Below, in pieces: positions 10,149-18,417 of a stretch of DNA of 62,643 nt. The notes beneath the pieces are model-generated. The model saw nothing but the letters and a program-made list of their open reading frames with translations, was not told where the DNA came from and did not search any database. The position numbers were made by a program, and so were the translations under genes. Positions within the stretch are counted from its first letter, which is position 1. The number at the start of each line of letters is the position of its first letter. The DNA comes from an uncultured Bacteroidales bacterium (GTDB lineage Bacteria > Bacteroidota > Bacteroidia > Bacteroidales > F082), in NCBI GenBank assembly GCA_900318265.1, contig ONKA01000027.1, positions 1-62,643 of the forward strand, written 5' to 3'.

Positions 10149-11192
10149 GTGAAGCAATCTGACCTCATTAAACAATTTGGACGGACTGCTCGTGGTGAAC
10201 GCCTCGAACGCATCAGGAAGTCGCCTCATTTTGTGAACGACAAGTTCCAGAATGAGGAACCGACCACACTATTCACAGGTCAAGGCGGCATGCTGAAGAA
10301 CATTGGGAAGTTCCTCTTTGGGAAAAAGCCGAAGAATAGGATTCCAAAACTGGGCGAGGTCCCCGTTATCAAGGCTGACTTGTATTGCTTGCCCGAATCT
10401 GGTGATTTCTATTTATGGTTCGGGCACAGTTCCTTTTTGCTTCGTTTGGACGGGAAGACCATCCTTGCCGACCCAGTGTTTTACAAAGGCTCGCCCGTTT
10501 CCTTCGTCAATCGGGCCTTTCCGGGGACGAACCTCTACAAACCCCAAGAAATGCCCAAGGAAATCGACTTTCTCCTCATCTCGCACGACCACTGGGATCA
10601 CTTGGATTACCAGACGGTCATCGAGCTGAAAGACAGAGTAAAGAAGGTAGTTTGTCCTTTGGGCGTGGGAGAGAACTTTGAATACTGGGGCTACGACAAG
10701 CAGCAACTCATCGAATTGGATTGGTATGAAAGTGCCACCTCCGACGGCTTGACCTTCCATTGTCTGCCCACCCAGCATTTTACAGGGCGAGGCTTTTGGA
10801 AATCCAAGACGATGCCAGCCGCATGGCTGATGGAATCACCATCGAGAAAGGTCTTTTTCTCTGGCGATGGAGGCTATAACAGTCGCTTCAAACGCTTCGG
10901 GGAGCAGTTTCCCGACATCGACCTCGCCATCATGGAGAACGGTCAATACGATGCCAACTGGAGCCAGATCCACACCATGCCCGAGCAATTGGGGCAAGCC
11001 GTTGCTGAACTCGGTGCTAAACGGTTCGTCACCGTCCACCACTCCAAGTTCTGCCTCTCGAACCACCCTTGGGACGAGCCTCGGAAAAACGAGCGCAAGG
11101 CTGCCGAGCAATATAGGCTTCAGCTTATCACTTGTCAGATAGGCGTATTATTCCTTTTTGATTGTAACTTTGCATCACCAATAGCTAGATAA
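10149..11192 (+). CDS. MBL-fold metallo-hydrolase (UlaG/NAPE-PLD-like)
   Basis: The metallo-beta-lactamase fold is shown by the metal motif SHDHWDH (His146, Asp147, His148, Asp150, His151), preceded by WFGHSSFLLRL and followed by SGDGGY and ENGQYDANW. This is the pattern of UlaG/NAPE-PLD-like hydrolases. The start is GTG at 10149, adjoining the DUF362 stop. The last 15 or so residues (VLFLFDCNFASPIAR) are not family-like and are read across the promoter of the next gene, so the natural stop has probably been lost. The substrate is unknown. Confidence 0.85.
   Translation: MKQSDLIKQFGRTARGERLERIRKSPHFVNDKFQNEEPTTLFTGQGGMLKNIGKFLFGKKPKNRIPKLGEVPVIKADLYCLPESGDFYLWFGHSSFLLRLDGKTILADPVFYKGSPVSFVNRAFPGTNLYKPQEMPKEIDFLLISHDHWDHLDYQTVIELKDRVKKVVCPLGVGENFEYWGYDKQQLIELDWYESATSDGLTFHCLPTQHFTGRGFWKSKTMPAAWLMESPSRKVFFSGDGGYNSRFKRFGEQFPDIDLAIMENGQYDANWSQIHTMPEQLGQAVAELGAKRFVTVHHSKFCLSNHPWDEPRKNERKAAEQYRLQLITCQIGVLFLFDCNFASPIAR
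11165..11172 (+). promoter_or_regulatory. Promoter -7 box inside the 3' end of the MBL gene
   Basis: TAACTTTG followed by C, 20 bp before the ATG of the next gene, lies within the coding frame of the upstream gene. Confidence 0.45.
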
Positions 11193-11678
11193 ATGACCTT
11201 TTTCATCGAATCCCTCATCGCGTGTGCTTTGTTCACGCTGTTTGTGTTCCTGATGTCAAGAAACCCCATCAAGACCATCTTCAACTACCCTCCTGCCATC
11301 ATCGAGCGATGCAACCAGTTAGGTTTGGTCGATGCCAGCAACCGTCCTGGAGGGACATCTTTCTACATCAAAAAGATTGTGGCCATGATGGTCTTTGGTG
11401 TTTTGCTGGGCCTGTTGGTGCGCTATGTCAACGGTTGTCAGACCTATTGGTGCGGTGCCTTTACGGCCTATGCCTTATGGGTAGTGGTCAATTGGTTCGA
11501 TGCGCTGGTGCTCGACTGTCTCTGGTTTTGCCACGATAAGCATTTCGTCATCCCTGGCACGGAGGACATGACCGATGCCTATCACGACTATTGGTTCCAT
11601 ATCAAAGGAGCGCTAATCGGGATGCTGCTGGGCATTCCCGCTGTGCTGGTTGCTGGAGGAATTGTGACTTTATTATGA
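11193..11678 (+). CDS. Conserved integral membrane protein of unknown function
   Basis: A 161-residue protein with about four membrane helices (approximately residues 3-20, 62-80, 89-112 and 140-160). A conserved-looking polar segment lies between helices 3 and 4: DCLWFCHDKHFVIPGTEDM and then DYWFHIKG. I recognise the pattern from uncharacterised bacterial membrane proteins but know no function. It starts directly after the MBL stop and also has a promoter-like box of its own. Confidence 0.75.
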   Translation: MTFFIESLIACALFTLFVFLMSRNPIKTIFNYPPAIIERCNQLGLVDASNRPGGTSFYIKKIVAMMVFGVLLGLLVRYVNGCQTYWCGAFTAYALWVVVNWFDALVLDCLWFCHDKHFVIPGTEDMTDAYHDYWFHIKGALIGMLLGIPAVLVAGGIVTLL

Positions 11679-11697
11679 TTCTAATTCTGTATGGCCT

Positions 11698-12450
11698 CTA
11701 GTTCTGTACCCAAGTAAGGCGCTCCCACACGAAACGGGGAATCATTTTCCATAGCCCTACGACGAGACGGAATTTCCAGTCAAAGGTATAAACGCGCTTC
11801 TTTTTATGAAGCGCCTTCATCACATGGTCTGTCGCCTTCTCTTTTGACATCAGCATCGGATAATGCTTGTTAGGATTCAGGATGTCCGTTGCGACAAAAC
11901 CAGGGCGTATGTCGGTGAAGCATACGGGAACCTTGTCCATACGGGAGAGTTGTGACAAAGCCGTAAGATAGGTGCTCTGCATCTTTTTGGTCGCAGAGTA
12001 GGCTGGAGAAGCCCCCATTCCATTGGTGCCGGCTATGGAGGTGATGACAGCTATATGAGCCTTGTGGCTATTGCTGTAATTGTGCGTCCTTACATAGTTA
12101 AAAAAGTGGTCCACCATCCTGACCATCCCTTCGCTGTTGGTCTGGATGATGCGTATTTCCTTCTCTTCATCAAGGTCACGGTTCTGAAAGCCAACGCCCG
12201 AAACATAGAAGAACAGGTCGGGGTCCCCGGTTTGAGAGAGTAAATCGTCCAGCGCTTCAACGGATTCAGGACGGGTGACATCCATCGTGGCAATACACAC
12301 CTTGTCTTTGCCGAATTCATTTTGAAAAGCCTCCAGTGCTGCAGTGCGCCGGCCTGCGATTCCGACTTTCCAACCTTCCGCCACAAGTCTTGCGGCTGCT
12401 TCCCTGCCAAGGCCGGAGGTGGCTCCTATGATAATGGCTGTCTTCATCAT
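11698..12450 (-). CDS. Short-chain dehydrogenase/reductase
   Basis: A classical SDR of 250 residues: the cofactor motif GATSGLG is at 9-15, Ser138 and the active-site YSATK (Tyr151, Lys155) are present, and PGFVATD follows. A C-terminal extension of about 50 basic and hydrophobic residues (YTFDWKFRLVVGLWKMIPRF) may associate with the membrane. Its ATG overlaps the tcdA stop by four bases, so it is the second gene of a two-gene operon. The substrate is unknown. Confidence 0.85.
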   Translation of the reverse strand: MMKTAIIIGATSGLGREAAARLVAEGWKVGIAGRRTAALEAFQNEFGKDKVCIATMDVTRPESVEALDDLLSQTGDPDLFFYVSGVGFQNRDLDEEKEIRIIQTNSEGMVRMVDHFFNYVRTHNYSNSHKAHIAVITSIAGTNGMGASPAYSATKKMQSTYLTALSQLSRMDKVPVCFTDIRPGFVATDILNPNKHYPMLMSKEKATDHVMKALHKKKRVYTFDWKFRLVVGLWKMIPRFVWERLTWVQN

Positions 12451-13250
12451 CCGTTAGCATATAAGTCATTCATCACCAATCCGGCAAGCATGAAGCCGAA
12501 AATGGCCGTGATATGGGCCGAGGTGCCATTGATTTGGGCTTTCGATGAGCACCACTCATGGTTGACAAGGTCAGGATTGCCAGCAGCGATGATGGCCTTG
12601 GGACACATGCAGGCATTGGTGCCACAGGTGCTTGCAGTGCCTTTGTTGGGTAGTACCTCGGGCGAAAATACACAGAGGAACTTTTTCTTCGGAAAGGTTT
12701 TCGCTTTCCTGAGGCGCTTGCGGATCATGCTGGCCAATGGGCAACCATTCACCTCCCAAAACTCGGCCACCTGTATCTTGGTCGGATCCATTTTGAGTGC
12801 CGCCCCCATGGCAGAGAACAACTTGCCCGGACATTCTGTGGCGTGCAAGATAAGGTGTATTTTATCCTTGAGGCTGTCGATGGCATCGATGATATAGTCG
12901 TAGGTCTCAAGTTGGAACATCTCGGCGTTCTCGGCGGAATAAATCTCCTGCACAGCATTGATTTCGGCCTTTGGGTTAATCTCCAAAAGACGTTCCTTCA
13001 ACACCTCCACCTTGACCAGTCCCACCGTCTTGGTGGTGGCTTGCAACTGCCGGTTGACATTGGTGATACACACGCGGTCGCTGTCCACAATGGTGAGGTG
13101 ACTGATGCCGCTTCGCACAAGACTCTCGGCGCACCAACTGCCCACGCCCCCCACGCCGAAGATGATGACGCGCTTATTCATGACACGCTCCATTGTCTCC
13201 TCGCCCAAAAGCAGGTTCAAACGGTTGAATATGGGGTTTTGTGCACTCAT
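12447..13250 (-). CDS. tcdA: tRNA threonylcarbamoyladenosine dehydratase
   Basis: An E1/ThiF-like enzyme that cyclises t6A37 in tRNA to ct6A in an ATP-dependent step. The nucleotide-binding loop GVGGVGS is at residues 32-38. The C-terminal half has the TcdA pattern with NKGTASTCGTNACMCPK and a final hydrophobic tail that anchors to membrane in homologues. Length 267 is normal. The gene has its own promoter and shares a transcript with the downstream SDR gene. Confidence 0.9.
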   Translation of the reverse strand: MSAQNPIFNRLNLLLGEETMERVMNKRVIIFGVGGVGSWCAESLVRSGISHLTIVDSDRVCITNVNRQLQATTKTVGLVKVEVLKERLLEINPKAEINAVQEIYSAENAEMFQLETYDYIIDAIDSLKDKIHLILHATECPGKLFSAMGAALKMDPTKIQVAEFWEVNGCPLASMIRKRLRKAKTFPKKKFLCVFSPEVLPNKGTASTCGTNACMCPKAIIAAGNPDLVNHEWCSSKAQINGTSAHITAIFGFMLAGLVMNDLYANG

Positions 13251-13269
13251 AATAGGATTATCGAAGCTG

Positions 13270-13277
13270 CAAAGATA
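13270..13277 (-). promoter_or_regulatory. Promoter -7 box of tcdA
   Basis: TATCTTTG followed by C on the minus strand, 20 bp upstream of the ATG. Confidence 0.55.
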
Positions 13278-13334
13278 GTGGTTTTAGGCGAATTATCACT
13301 TTTTGCGATATGATTTGATGAGAATCAGCCATCC

Positions 13335-14153
13335 TTAACCCTTAGGTTGCAGACTCCGCCGATATTCGCTGGGTGACTGTCCAAGATGCTTGGTGCAGTA
13401 GCGGCTGAAATAACTCAACGAGGTGAAGTTCATGCGGTCGGCGATTTGGGTGAGCGAGAGGCGCTCGTCATCCAAAAAGCCTTTCAGGATGGGTACAGTG
13501 GCACGGTTGATGTAACTGCTGACGCTGTGGCCCGTCACGCGTTTGACCGTGGCGGAGAGGTATTTCGGCGAGACATTCAATCGCTCGGCATAGTAGCTCA
13601 CCTCGCGCTCGGTGCGACTGATGCCGGTGGCGAGCAGGTCGGCCAATTGACGGACGATGTAGGCGGTGCGGTCGCTGTGGGTGTCGGTGGCATCACGTTG
13701 TGCGTGAGGCTCAAAGATATCATACATCATCGTCAGGCAAAGACTCCCCATCAGTTCGTTGTAGAACAGCAGGTGACGGTCGTTGAGGCGATCACGGAGA
13801 CGGTGGAAGTCGGCAAGCAAGATAGCAGCCTGCTCATCGGTGAGTTTGATGATGGGGTCTTGGTTGAGTGAAATGCTTCCGCCGATGCTGTAGTTGTTCG
13901 ATGGCAGAAGGTTTTGCAAGAGCTTGTAATCTGCGGCGAACCACTCCACCTTCATATCGGGATGAGCGGCAAGGCTCTTTGCACGACTCGGATTTGGCAT
14001 CACCACCAAATCGTTTTTCTCCAAATGATAACAATGTTCGTTAAACACTAGACTCCCCTCCCCTTCCGTACACAACAAGTGCATGCAAGTGTGGCTCAAT
14101 CTAGGGTCATTCATCCCGAGGAAATCCGTAGCGTACTGAAAATCAATCTTCAT
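13335..14153 (-). CDS. AraC family transcriptional regulator
   Basis: A cupin-like sensor half (residues about 1-110, with segment GEGSLVFNEHCYHLEKNDLVVMP) is joined to a C-terminal double helix-turn-helix (AERLNVSPKYLSATVKRVTG and then LTQIADRMNFTSLSYFSRYCTKHLGQSPSEYRR). I chose the ATG at 14153 (MKIDFQYA) over a longer frame because a -7 box lies only four bases upstream. It is divergent from the hexapeptide acyltransferase-flavodoxin pair and probably controls it. Confidence 0.9.
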   Translation of the reverse strand: MKIDFQYATDFLGMNDPRLSHTCMHLLCTEGEGSLVFNEHCYHLEKNDLVVMPNPSRAKSLAAHPDMKVEWFAADYKLLQNLLPSNNYSIGGSISLNQDPIIKLTDEQAAILLADFHRLRDRLNDRHLLFYNELMGSLCLTMMYDIFEPHAQRDATDTHSDRTAYIVRQLADLLATGISRTEREVSYYAERLNVSPKYLSATVKRVTGHSVSSYINRATVPILKGFLDDERLSLTQIADRMNFTSLSYFSRYCTKHLGQSPSEYRRSLQPKG

Positions 14154-14157
14154 GGCG

Positions 14158-14165
14158 CAAAAATA
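14158..14165 (-). promoter_or_regulatory. Promoter -7 box of the AraC gene at 13335-14153
   Basis: TATTTTTG followed by C ends four bases before the ATG, which would give a nearly leaderless transcript. Confidence 0.45.
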
Positions 14166-14253
14166 CACTTTATTTCTCTCACTAGCACAAAAAAGATGGA
14201 TTTTGTGAAAATAATGATGCTTTTTGTGAAACATTTAACCCATTAAGTTGCTG

Positions 14254-14261
14254 TATTTTTG
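14254..14261 (+). promoter_or_regulatory. Promoter -7 box of the acyltransferase-flavodoxin pair
   Basis: TATTTTTG followed by C, 25 bp upstream of the ATG at 14287 and divergent from the AraC promoter about 90 bp away. Confidence 0.55.
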
Positions 14262-14286
14262 CATCGTAATTCAAAACCTGACAACG

Positions 14287-14820
14287 ATGCAAGAACAAAG
14301 AGTTGACCCCAGGCTGACCACAGCCGAAGAACACGCGGAAGGTGTGCGCCAAGCGCAAGTCCTTTTCAAACTGAACCACACGATGCCTTACACCGACGAG
14401 TACAACGCCCTCGTGCGCGAGCTCTTCGGAGACAACCTCGGTGAAGGCGGCTGGGTGATGCCAGGCCTCACTGGTGTTTGCTTCGACCGTGTCCACATCG
14501 GGAAGAATGTGATGATCATGAACAACTGCCTGATGATGGCCCGTGGCGGCATCACCATCGACGACGGCGCCATGATTGCTGCTAATGTCCAACTCATCTC
14601 CAACAACCACGACCTCTACGACCGTCAAATTCTCCTCTGCAAGCCCGTCCACATCTGCGAAAACGCTTGGATTGGCGCTGGTGCCACCATCTTGCCTGGC
14701 GTGACTGTCGGCAAGAACGCTGTCGTGGCCGCTGGTGCCGTGGTCACCAAGGATGTGGAACCCAATACCATCGTGGGCGGCAACCCTGCAAAATTCATTA
14801 AAAACATTATAGAACTATGA
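14287..14820 (+). CDS. Hexapeptide-repeat O-acetyltransferase (maltose/galactoside acetyltransferase type)
   Basis: A 177-residue left-handed beta-helix acyltransferase. The N-terminus has a Mac-type helical part and the C-terminal half has hexapeptide turns (HIGKNVMIMNN, ITIDDGAMIAANV, VTVGKNAVVAAGAVVTKDV, GGNPAKFIK). The catalytic His is in SNNHDL. The acceptor is unknown; small sugars or thiols are typical. I start it at ATG 14287, 25 bp after the -7 box. It overlaps the flavodoxin lipoprotein gene by four bases (ATGA). Confidence 0.85.
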   Translation: MQEQRVDPRLTTAEEHAEGVRQAQVLFKLNHTMPYTDEYNALVRELFGDNLGEGGWVMPGLTGVCFDRVHIGKNVMIMNNCLMMARGGITIDDGAMIAANVQLISNNHDLYDRQILLCKPVHICENAWIGAGATILPGVTVGKNAVVAAGAVVTKDVEPNTIVGGNPAKFIKNIIEL

Positions 14821-15446
14821 AAAGAATCATTACCGCAGTCCTGGCAATCCTCATGGCCACTGGCTGCAATGCACAAAACAACAATGTAGAGACGTTGCGT
14901 GCAACGTCTATGAAAAACGACAAATCACAAAAACAGAACAATATGAACAAATCCATCGTCATTTTCTTCTCCCATGCGGGCGACAACTACAGCGTGGGCA
15001 ACATCGAGATCGGCAACACCAAGATCGTGGCCGACTACATCACTGAAATCAAAGGTGCCGACCAGTTTGAGATCGTCACCCACAAGTACGACGGAATGGC
15101 CTACATGCCCCTTATCGAATTGGCCAAGGAAGAGGCTAACAAGGGCGAGCTGCCGCCATACGAAGGCACTGCTCCCGACCTTAGCCAATACGACACGGTC
15201 TTCATCGGCGGTCCTGTGTGGTGGGGCACCTACCCGCAAGTGATGTTCACCCTCTTCAAGGACATCAACCTCGACGGCAAAACCGTCATCCCCTTCACCA
15301 CCCACGAGGGCAGCGGCTTAGCCTCCTGCGCCAGCGATGTGAAGAAAGCTTTCCCGAAGGCCAAAGTCACAGGCGAGTTCAGCATCTATGGACATGAAGT
15401 GCGCACGGGTAAGGCAAAGGTCGAAAAATGGCTGAAGGGCCTTTGA
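14817..15446 (+). CDS. Flavodoxin-like lipoprotein with a repeat-encoded linker
   Basis: The signal peptide ends in a lipobox (ATGC, then NAQN), so the product should be a periplasmic lipoprotein. From about residue 43 it is a flavodoxin domain (IVIFFSHAGDNYSVGN for FMN phosphate, then FIGGPVWWGTYP). The linker between them (VETLRATSM) is encoded by a palindromic repeat at 14886-14911. A second ATG at 14943 (MNKSIVIFF) would make a cytoplasmic form without signal. Related exported flavodoxins follow at 23618. Its electron partner is unknown. Confidence 0.85.
   Translation: MKRIITAVLAILMATGCNAQNNNVETLRATSMKNDKSQKQNNMNKSIVIFFSHAGDNYSVGNIEIGNTKIVADYITEIKGADQFEIVTHKYDGMAYMPLIELAKEEANKGELPPYEGTAPDLSQYDTVFIGGPVWWGTYPQVMFTLFKDINLDGKTVIPFTTHEGSGLASCASDVKKAFPKAKVTGEFSIYGHEVRTGKAKVEKWLKGL
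14886..14911. repeat. REP-like palindrome inside a coding region
   Basis: GTAGAGACGTTG and CAACGTCTAT arms are separated by two bases. The same family (GTAGAGACGnnG) forms a perfect 28-bp palindrome at 41194-41221. Here it is translated as linker of the flavodoxin lipoprotein. Confidence 0.8.
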
Positions 15447-15477
15447 AATAATCATCCAATAAACTCTCTCAACCCAA

Positions 15478-16371
15478 CTATTTCCCCAAATACTCGCTCG
15501 GCGTGAGGCCAGTCATCTTTTTGAAGAGACGGGTGAAATGATGAGGAAAATCGAAGCCAAGGAGGCGCGAGGTCTCGCTGATGTTGTGACCGTTCATGAG
15601 TAGGCTCTTGGCCTGGTTGATGACATAGTTGTGGATGTAGCCGATGGCCGTTCCACCTGTGGCTTTGTGGACAATATCGCCGAAATAACGAGGCGAATAA
15701 GCCAGCTCTGAAGCGCAATAGGCAACAGTGGGCAGACCTTGTGACAGTTGCCGATTCTCGCGGAAATACTGTTGCAGCAGGTCGTGAAAGCGTTTCAAGA
15801 GATCGCTACCGCCCTTGTCTTCCTCGGAGAGCTGTCGCAGGTAGATTCGGTTGCAGTATTCCAGTATCAGGTGCAGATAGCCCAACAAGATGCTTCTGAG
15901 CGAGGGTGAGTCATCGTGAGTTATCAGCTCTTGCCGCATCTGGGAGAGCAGTTGTGTGATACTGAGCCATTCATCAGGCTCCATCCGCAGCGAGCCGGTG
16001 AAGAAATAAGAGAAATACTGATAGCGTTCTATTTGGCGTTCCAATTCAGAGCCGTGTAGCAGTTCGGGCGACCACAAGAGCACCCATCCGCTCAGCGAGA
16101 TGCGCTCCCCATTGTCCTCCAAGCCGCCAATCTGTCCTGGCTCTACGGCAATAATCGAGGCATCGCTCGCCTGCAAGGTCTTCATTCCGTACGAGAGGTC
16201 CTTGGGAAACTGACGCTGGATAAAGAGCCCGTAAACACCGTAGTTGTTCAGGCTATGACGGAAAGGAGCCAATTCGTCATAGTGGATAATACTGACCAAT
16301 GGATGCAGCTCAGGAGCATCCACAAACCGGGCATAATCGTTGGGATTGTCTATTTTCAGAATCTTCTTCAT
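15478..16371 (-). CDS. AraC family transcriptional regulator
   Basis: A 297-residue regulator with an N-terminal sensor domain (about residues 15-180) and a C-terminal AraC DNA-binding domain (LAYSPRYFGDIVHKATGG, then ISETSRLLGFDFPHHFTRLFKKMTGLTPSEY). It is convergent with the flavodoxin gene on its left and divergent from the cyclophilin-like gene on its right. It probably regulates the 16.5-24.5 kb block, which is inference from position only. Confidence 0.9.
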   Translation of the reverse strand: MKKILKIDNPNDYARFVDAPELHPLVSIIHYDELAPFRHSLNNYGVYGLFIQRQFPKDLSYGMKTLQASDASIIAVEPGQIGGLEDNGERISLSGWVLLWSPELLHGSELERQIERYQYFSYFFTGSLRMEPDEWLSITQLLSQMRQELITHDDSPSLRSILLGYLHLILEYCNRIYLRQLSEEDKGGSDLLKRFHDLLQQYFRENRQLSQGLPTVAYCASELAYSPRYFGDIVHKATGGTAIGYIHNYVINQAKSLLMNGHNISETSRLLGFDFPHHFTRLFKKMTGLTPSEYLGK

Positions 16372-16378
16372 TGCGATG

Positions 16379-16386
16379 CAAAGGTA
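16379..16386 (-). promoter_or_regulatory. Promoter -7 box of the AraC gene at 15478-16371
   Basis: TACCTTTG followed by C, seven bases before the ATG, with a TTG about 17 bp further upstream. Confidence 0.5.
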
Positions 16387-16504
16387 GGAAGAATATGCAA
16401 AAACAAGGTAAAAATGGTGCTATTTTTCATAATAATCATACATTTTCTGCGAAATTGGTATTTATGCAGCCAATTTGTGTAATATTTCTATTAAATAACA
16501 GATG

Positions 16505-16512
16505 TACTTTTG
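16505..16512 (+). promoter_or_regulatory. Promoter -7 box of the cyclophilin-like gene
   Basis: TACTTTTG followed by C, 25 bp before the ATG at 16538. Confidence 0.55.
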
Positions 16513-16537
16513 CCAACGAAATTAGAATTAGACCAAA

Positions 16538-17116
16538 ATGAAAAAGATTCTTTGGCTATTGGCAGCAATACTGATTACAGGTTGCTCGAAGAACAGCGAG
16601 ACTTTTGCACAGACAATGGAAGAGACAATGTATATCACTATCGGAGAGGAGACGCATACCGTCACGATGGAGGACAATGTCGGCACACGGGCCTTGATAG
16701 CTGCATTGCAAACGGACAACATCACCTACGTAGCACACGACTACGGCAACTTTGAGAAGGTGGGCCATGTCGGGCAGTCGTTCCCCACGGAAGACCATCA
16801 AACCACCACTTCTGCGGGCGACATTGTGTTATACAACGGCGACAACATCTGCATCTTCTATGGTAGCAACTCTTGGTCGTATACGCGTATTGGCAAACTC
16901 GACAACTTGTCGGCTGACGAGGTGCGTCGGTTCGTCAAGGCAGGTGAAGGCGAAGTGGCTATTACACTTTCATTGCAGCCCATCTATACAGGGATTCAAG
17001 AACTATCACCTAAAGAAAACAGCGAAGGAACAACCTACACCATTACTGGGCAGATTGCACCCAAAGGCTATAAAGGCATTGTGATTCAAAACGGGAAAAA
17101 AAGAATAAACTATTGA
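16538..17116 (+). CDS. Cyclophilin-like fold lipoprotein with a T9SS-like C-terminal tail
   Basis: A lipobox (ITGC, Cys16) ends the signal peptide. Residues about 30-150 form a cyclophilin-like beta-barrel of the small bacterial family without known isomerase activity (MYITIGEETHTVTMEDN, GDIVLYNGDNICIFYGSNSW). The C-terminus GTTYTITGQIAPKGYKGIVIQNGKKRINY-like stretch (residues about 164-192) resembles the short T9SS type A sorting tails of Prevotella-like proteins (pattern Y-x-L/I-x-G, then GIVIxNGKK). A lipobox together with such a tail is odd. Confidence 0.75.
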   Translation: MKKILWLLAAILITGCSKNSETFAQTMEETMYITIGEETHTVTMEDNVGTRALIAALQTDNITYVAHDYGNFEKVGHVGQSFPTEDHQTTTSAGDIVLYNGDNICIFYGSNSWSYTRIGKLDNLSADEVRRFVKAGEGEVAITLSLQPIYTGIQELSPKENSEGTTYTITGQIAPKGYKGIVIQNGKKRINY

Positions 17117-17189
17117 TAATTAAATGTGCATAAATAGTTTACATAAAAGTCGCAAGTTTGGCTTTAACTACGTTGAATACTACGTATTT

Positions 17190-17252
17190 CAGCTGTCAGC
17201 CATCAGCTTTCAGCAACGATGCTACCTAGCTGATAGCTGACGGCTGACGGCT
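17190..17252. repeat. Imperfect inverted repeat built of AGCnnTC heptamers
   Basis: The left arm (17190-17213) and right arm (17229-17252) pair at about 20 of 24 positions. Each arm is itself built of 7-mers such as AGCTGTC, AGCCATC and AGCTTTC. It fills the 17117-17286 spacer; no gene is seen there. Confidence 0.75.
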
Positions 17253-17286
17253 TACAGCCAATATAAATATTGAAAAGTTACTTATT

Positions 17287-18411
17287 ATGAAACAGATTCT
17301 CATCTTTGCAGCAGTGATAGCACTTATGACCGCCTGCAACAGTCAACCGCAAACAACAGAAACAACAGAAACAACAGAAACTAAAAAAGAAGAAATGAAA
17401 CAAGAACTGAACCTCACGCAGAAGTGGGACAAGGTGTTCCCGCTGAGCGACAAAGTGAACCACCGCAAGGTGACATTCGAAACCCAATACGGCCTGACTT
17501 TGGCAGCAGACCTTTATACACCTAAAGATGCCGAAGGCAAATTGGCGGCTATTGCCGTGAGCGGACCTTTTGGCGCCGTCAAGGAGCAGTCGAGCGGCCT
17601 CTATGCCATGCGGATGGCAGAGCGCGGTTTCGTGGCATTGGCCTTCGACCCTTCCTATACTGGCGAAAGCAGCGGTGAGCCTCGTCGTACAGCCTCGCCC
17701 GACATCAACACCGAGGACTTCATGGCTGCCGTTGATTTCCTGTCGAAACAAGACAACGTAGATGCCGAACGCATCGGCATCATCGGCATTTGTGGCTGGG
17801 GTGGCATCGCCCTCAACGCTGCCGCCGCCGACACCCGCATCAAAGCCACCGTTGCCTCGACGATGTACGACATGACCCGTGTCAACGGCAATGATTACAA
17901 TGATGCTTTCGACGTGGAAGAGGCTCGCCATAAGAACCGCGAGGCCCTCGCTATGCAGCGACTGACCGACCCGATGGCTATGGCTGGCGGCGTGCTTGAC
18001 ACCGTTCCTCCCCAAGCTCCCCGGTTTGTCCATGACTACCACGCGTACTACAAAACTCCTCGCGGTTATCACAAGCGCAGCGGCAACAGCAACGACGGCT
18101 GGCGCGTCATCGGAACGCAAGCCTACGCCAACAGCCGTTTCCTCTATTACATCAACGAAATCCGCTCTGCCGTCCTCGTGATGCACGGTGCGGAAGCCCA
18201 CTCCCGCTATTTCGGCGAGGCCGCTTACAAATACATGGTAGAGGGTCAGGCCGAAGGCTACAACTTCATTGGCAAACCCAATCCCAACCCTGAAAACAAG
18301 CAACTGCTCATCATCCCAGGTGCCACCCACTGCGACCTTTACGACGGTGGCGAGGGCAATTACATTCCTTGGGATACGTTGGCGGAGTTTTTCACCAAAA
18401 ACCTGAAATAA
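17287..18411 (+). CDS. Alpha/beta hydrolase lipoprotein (dienelactone-hydrolase-like)
   Basis: A lipobox (MTAC, Cys17) is followed by a short repetitive Thr-Glu linker. The catalytic part is an alpha/beta hydrolase with nucleophile elbow GIIGICGWGG, in which a Cys takes the usual Ser position as in dienelactone hydrolases and some YafP-like esterases. The catalytic His is in GATHCDLYD near the C-terminus. It is followed six bases later by a hexapeptide acyltransferase gene. The substrate is unknown, and extracytoplasmic ester or lactone cleavage is the likely reaction type. Confidence 0.85.
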   Translation: MKQILIFAAVIALMTACNSQPQTTETTETTETKKEEMKQELNLTQKWDKVFPLSDKVNHRKVTFETQYGLTLAADLYTPKDAEGKLAAIAVSGPFGAVKEQSSGLYAMRMAERGFVALAFDPSYTGESSGEPRRTASPDINTEDFMAAVDFLSKQDNVDAERIGIIGICGWGGIALNAAAADTRIKATVASTMYDMTRVNGNDYNDAFDVEEARHKNREALAMQRLTDPMAMAGGVLDTVPPQAPRFVHDYHAYYKTPRGYHKRSGNSNDGWRVIGTQAYANSRFLYYINEIRSAVLVMHGAEAHSRYFGEAAYKYMVEGQAEGYNFIGKPNPNPENKQLLIIPGATHCDLYDGGEGNYIPWDTLAEFFTKNLK

Positions 18412-18417
18412 TACAAA

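Noticed and set aside
8868-10229. Open frame of 453 codons antisense to the amidohydrolase and DUF362 genes
   Set aside because: Low-complexity Val/His/Asp-rich translation typical of antisense shadows.
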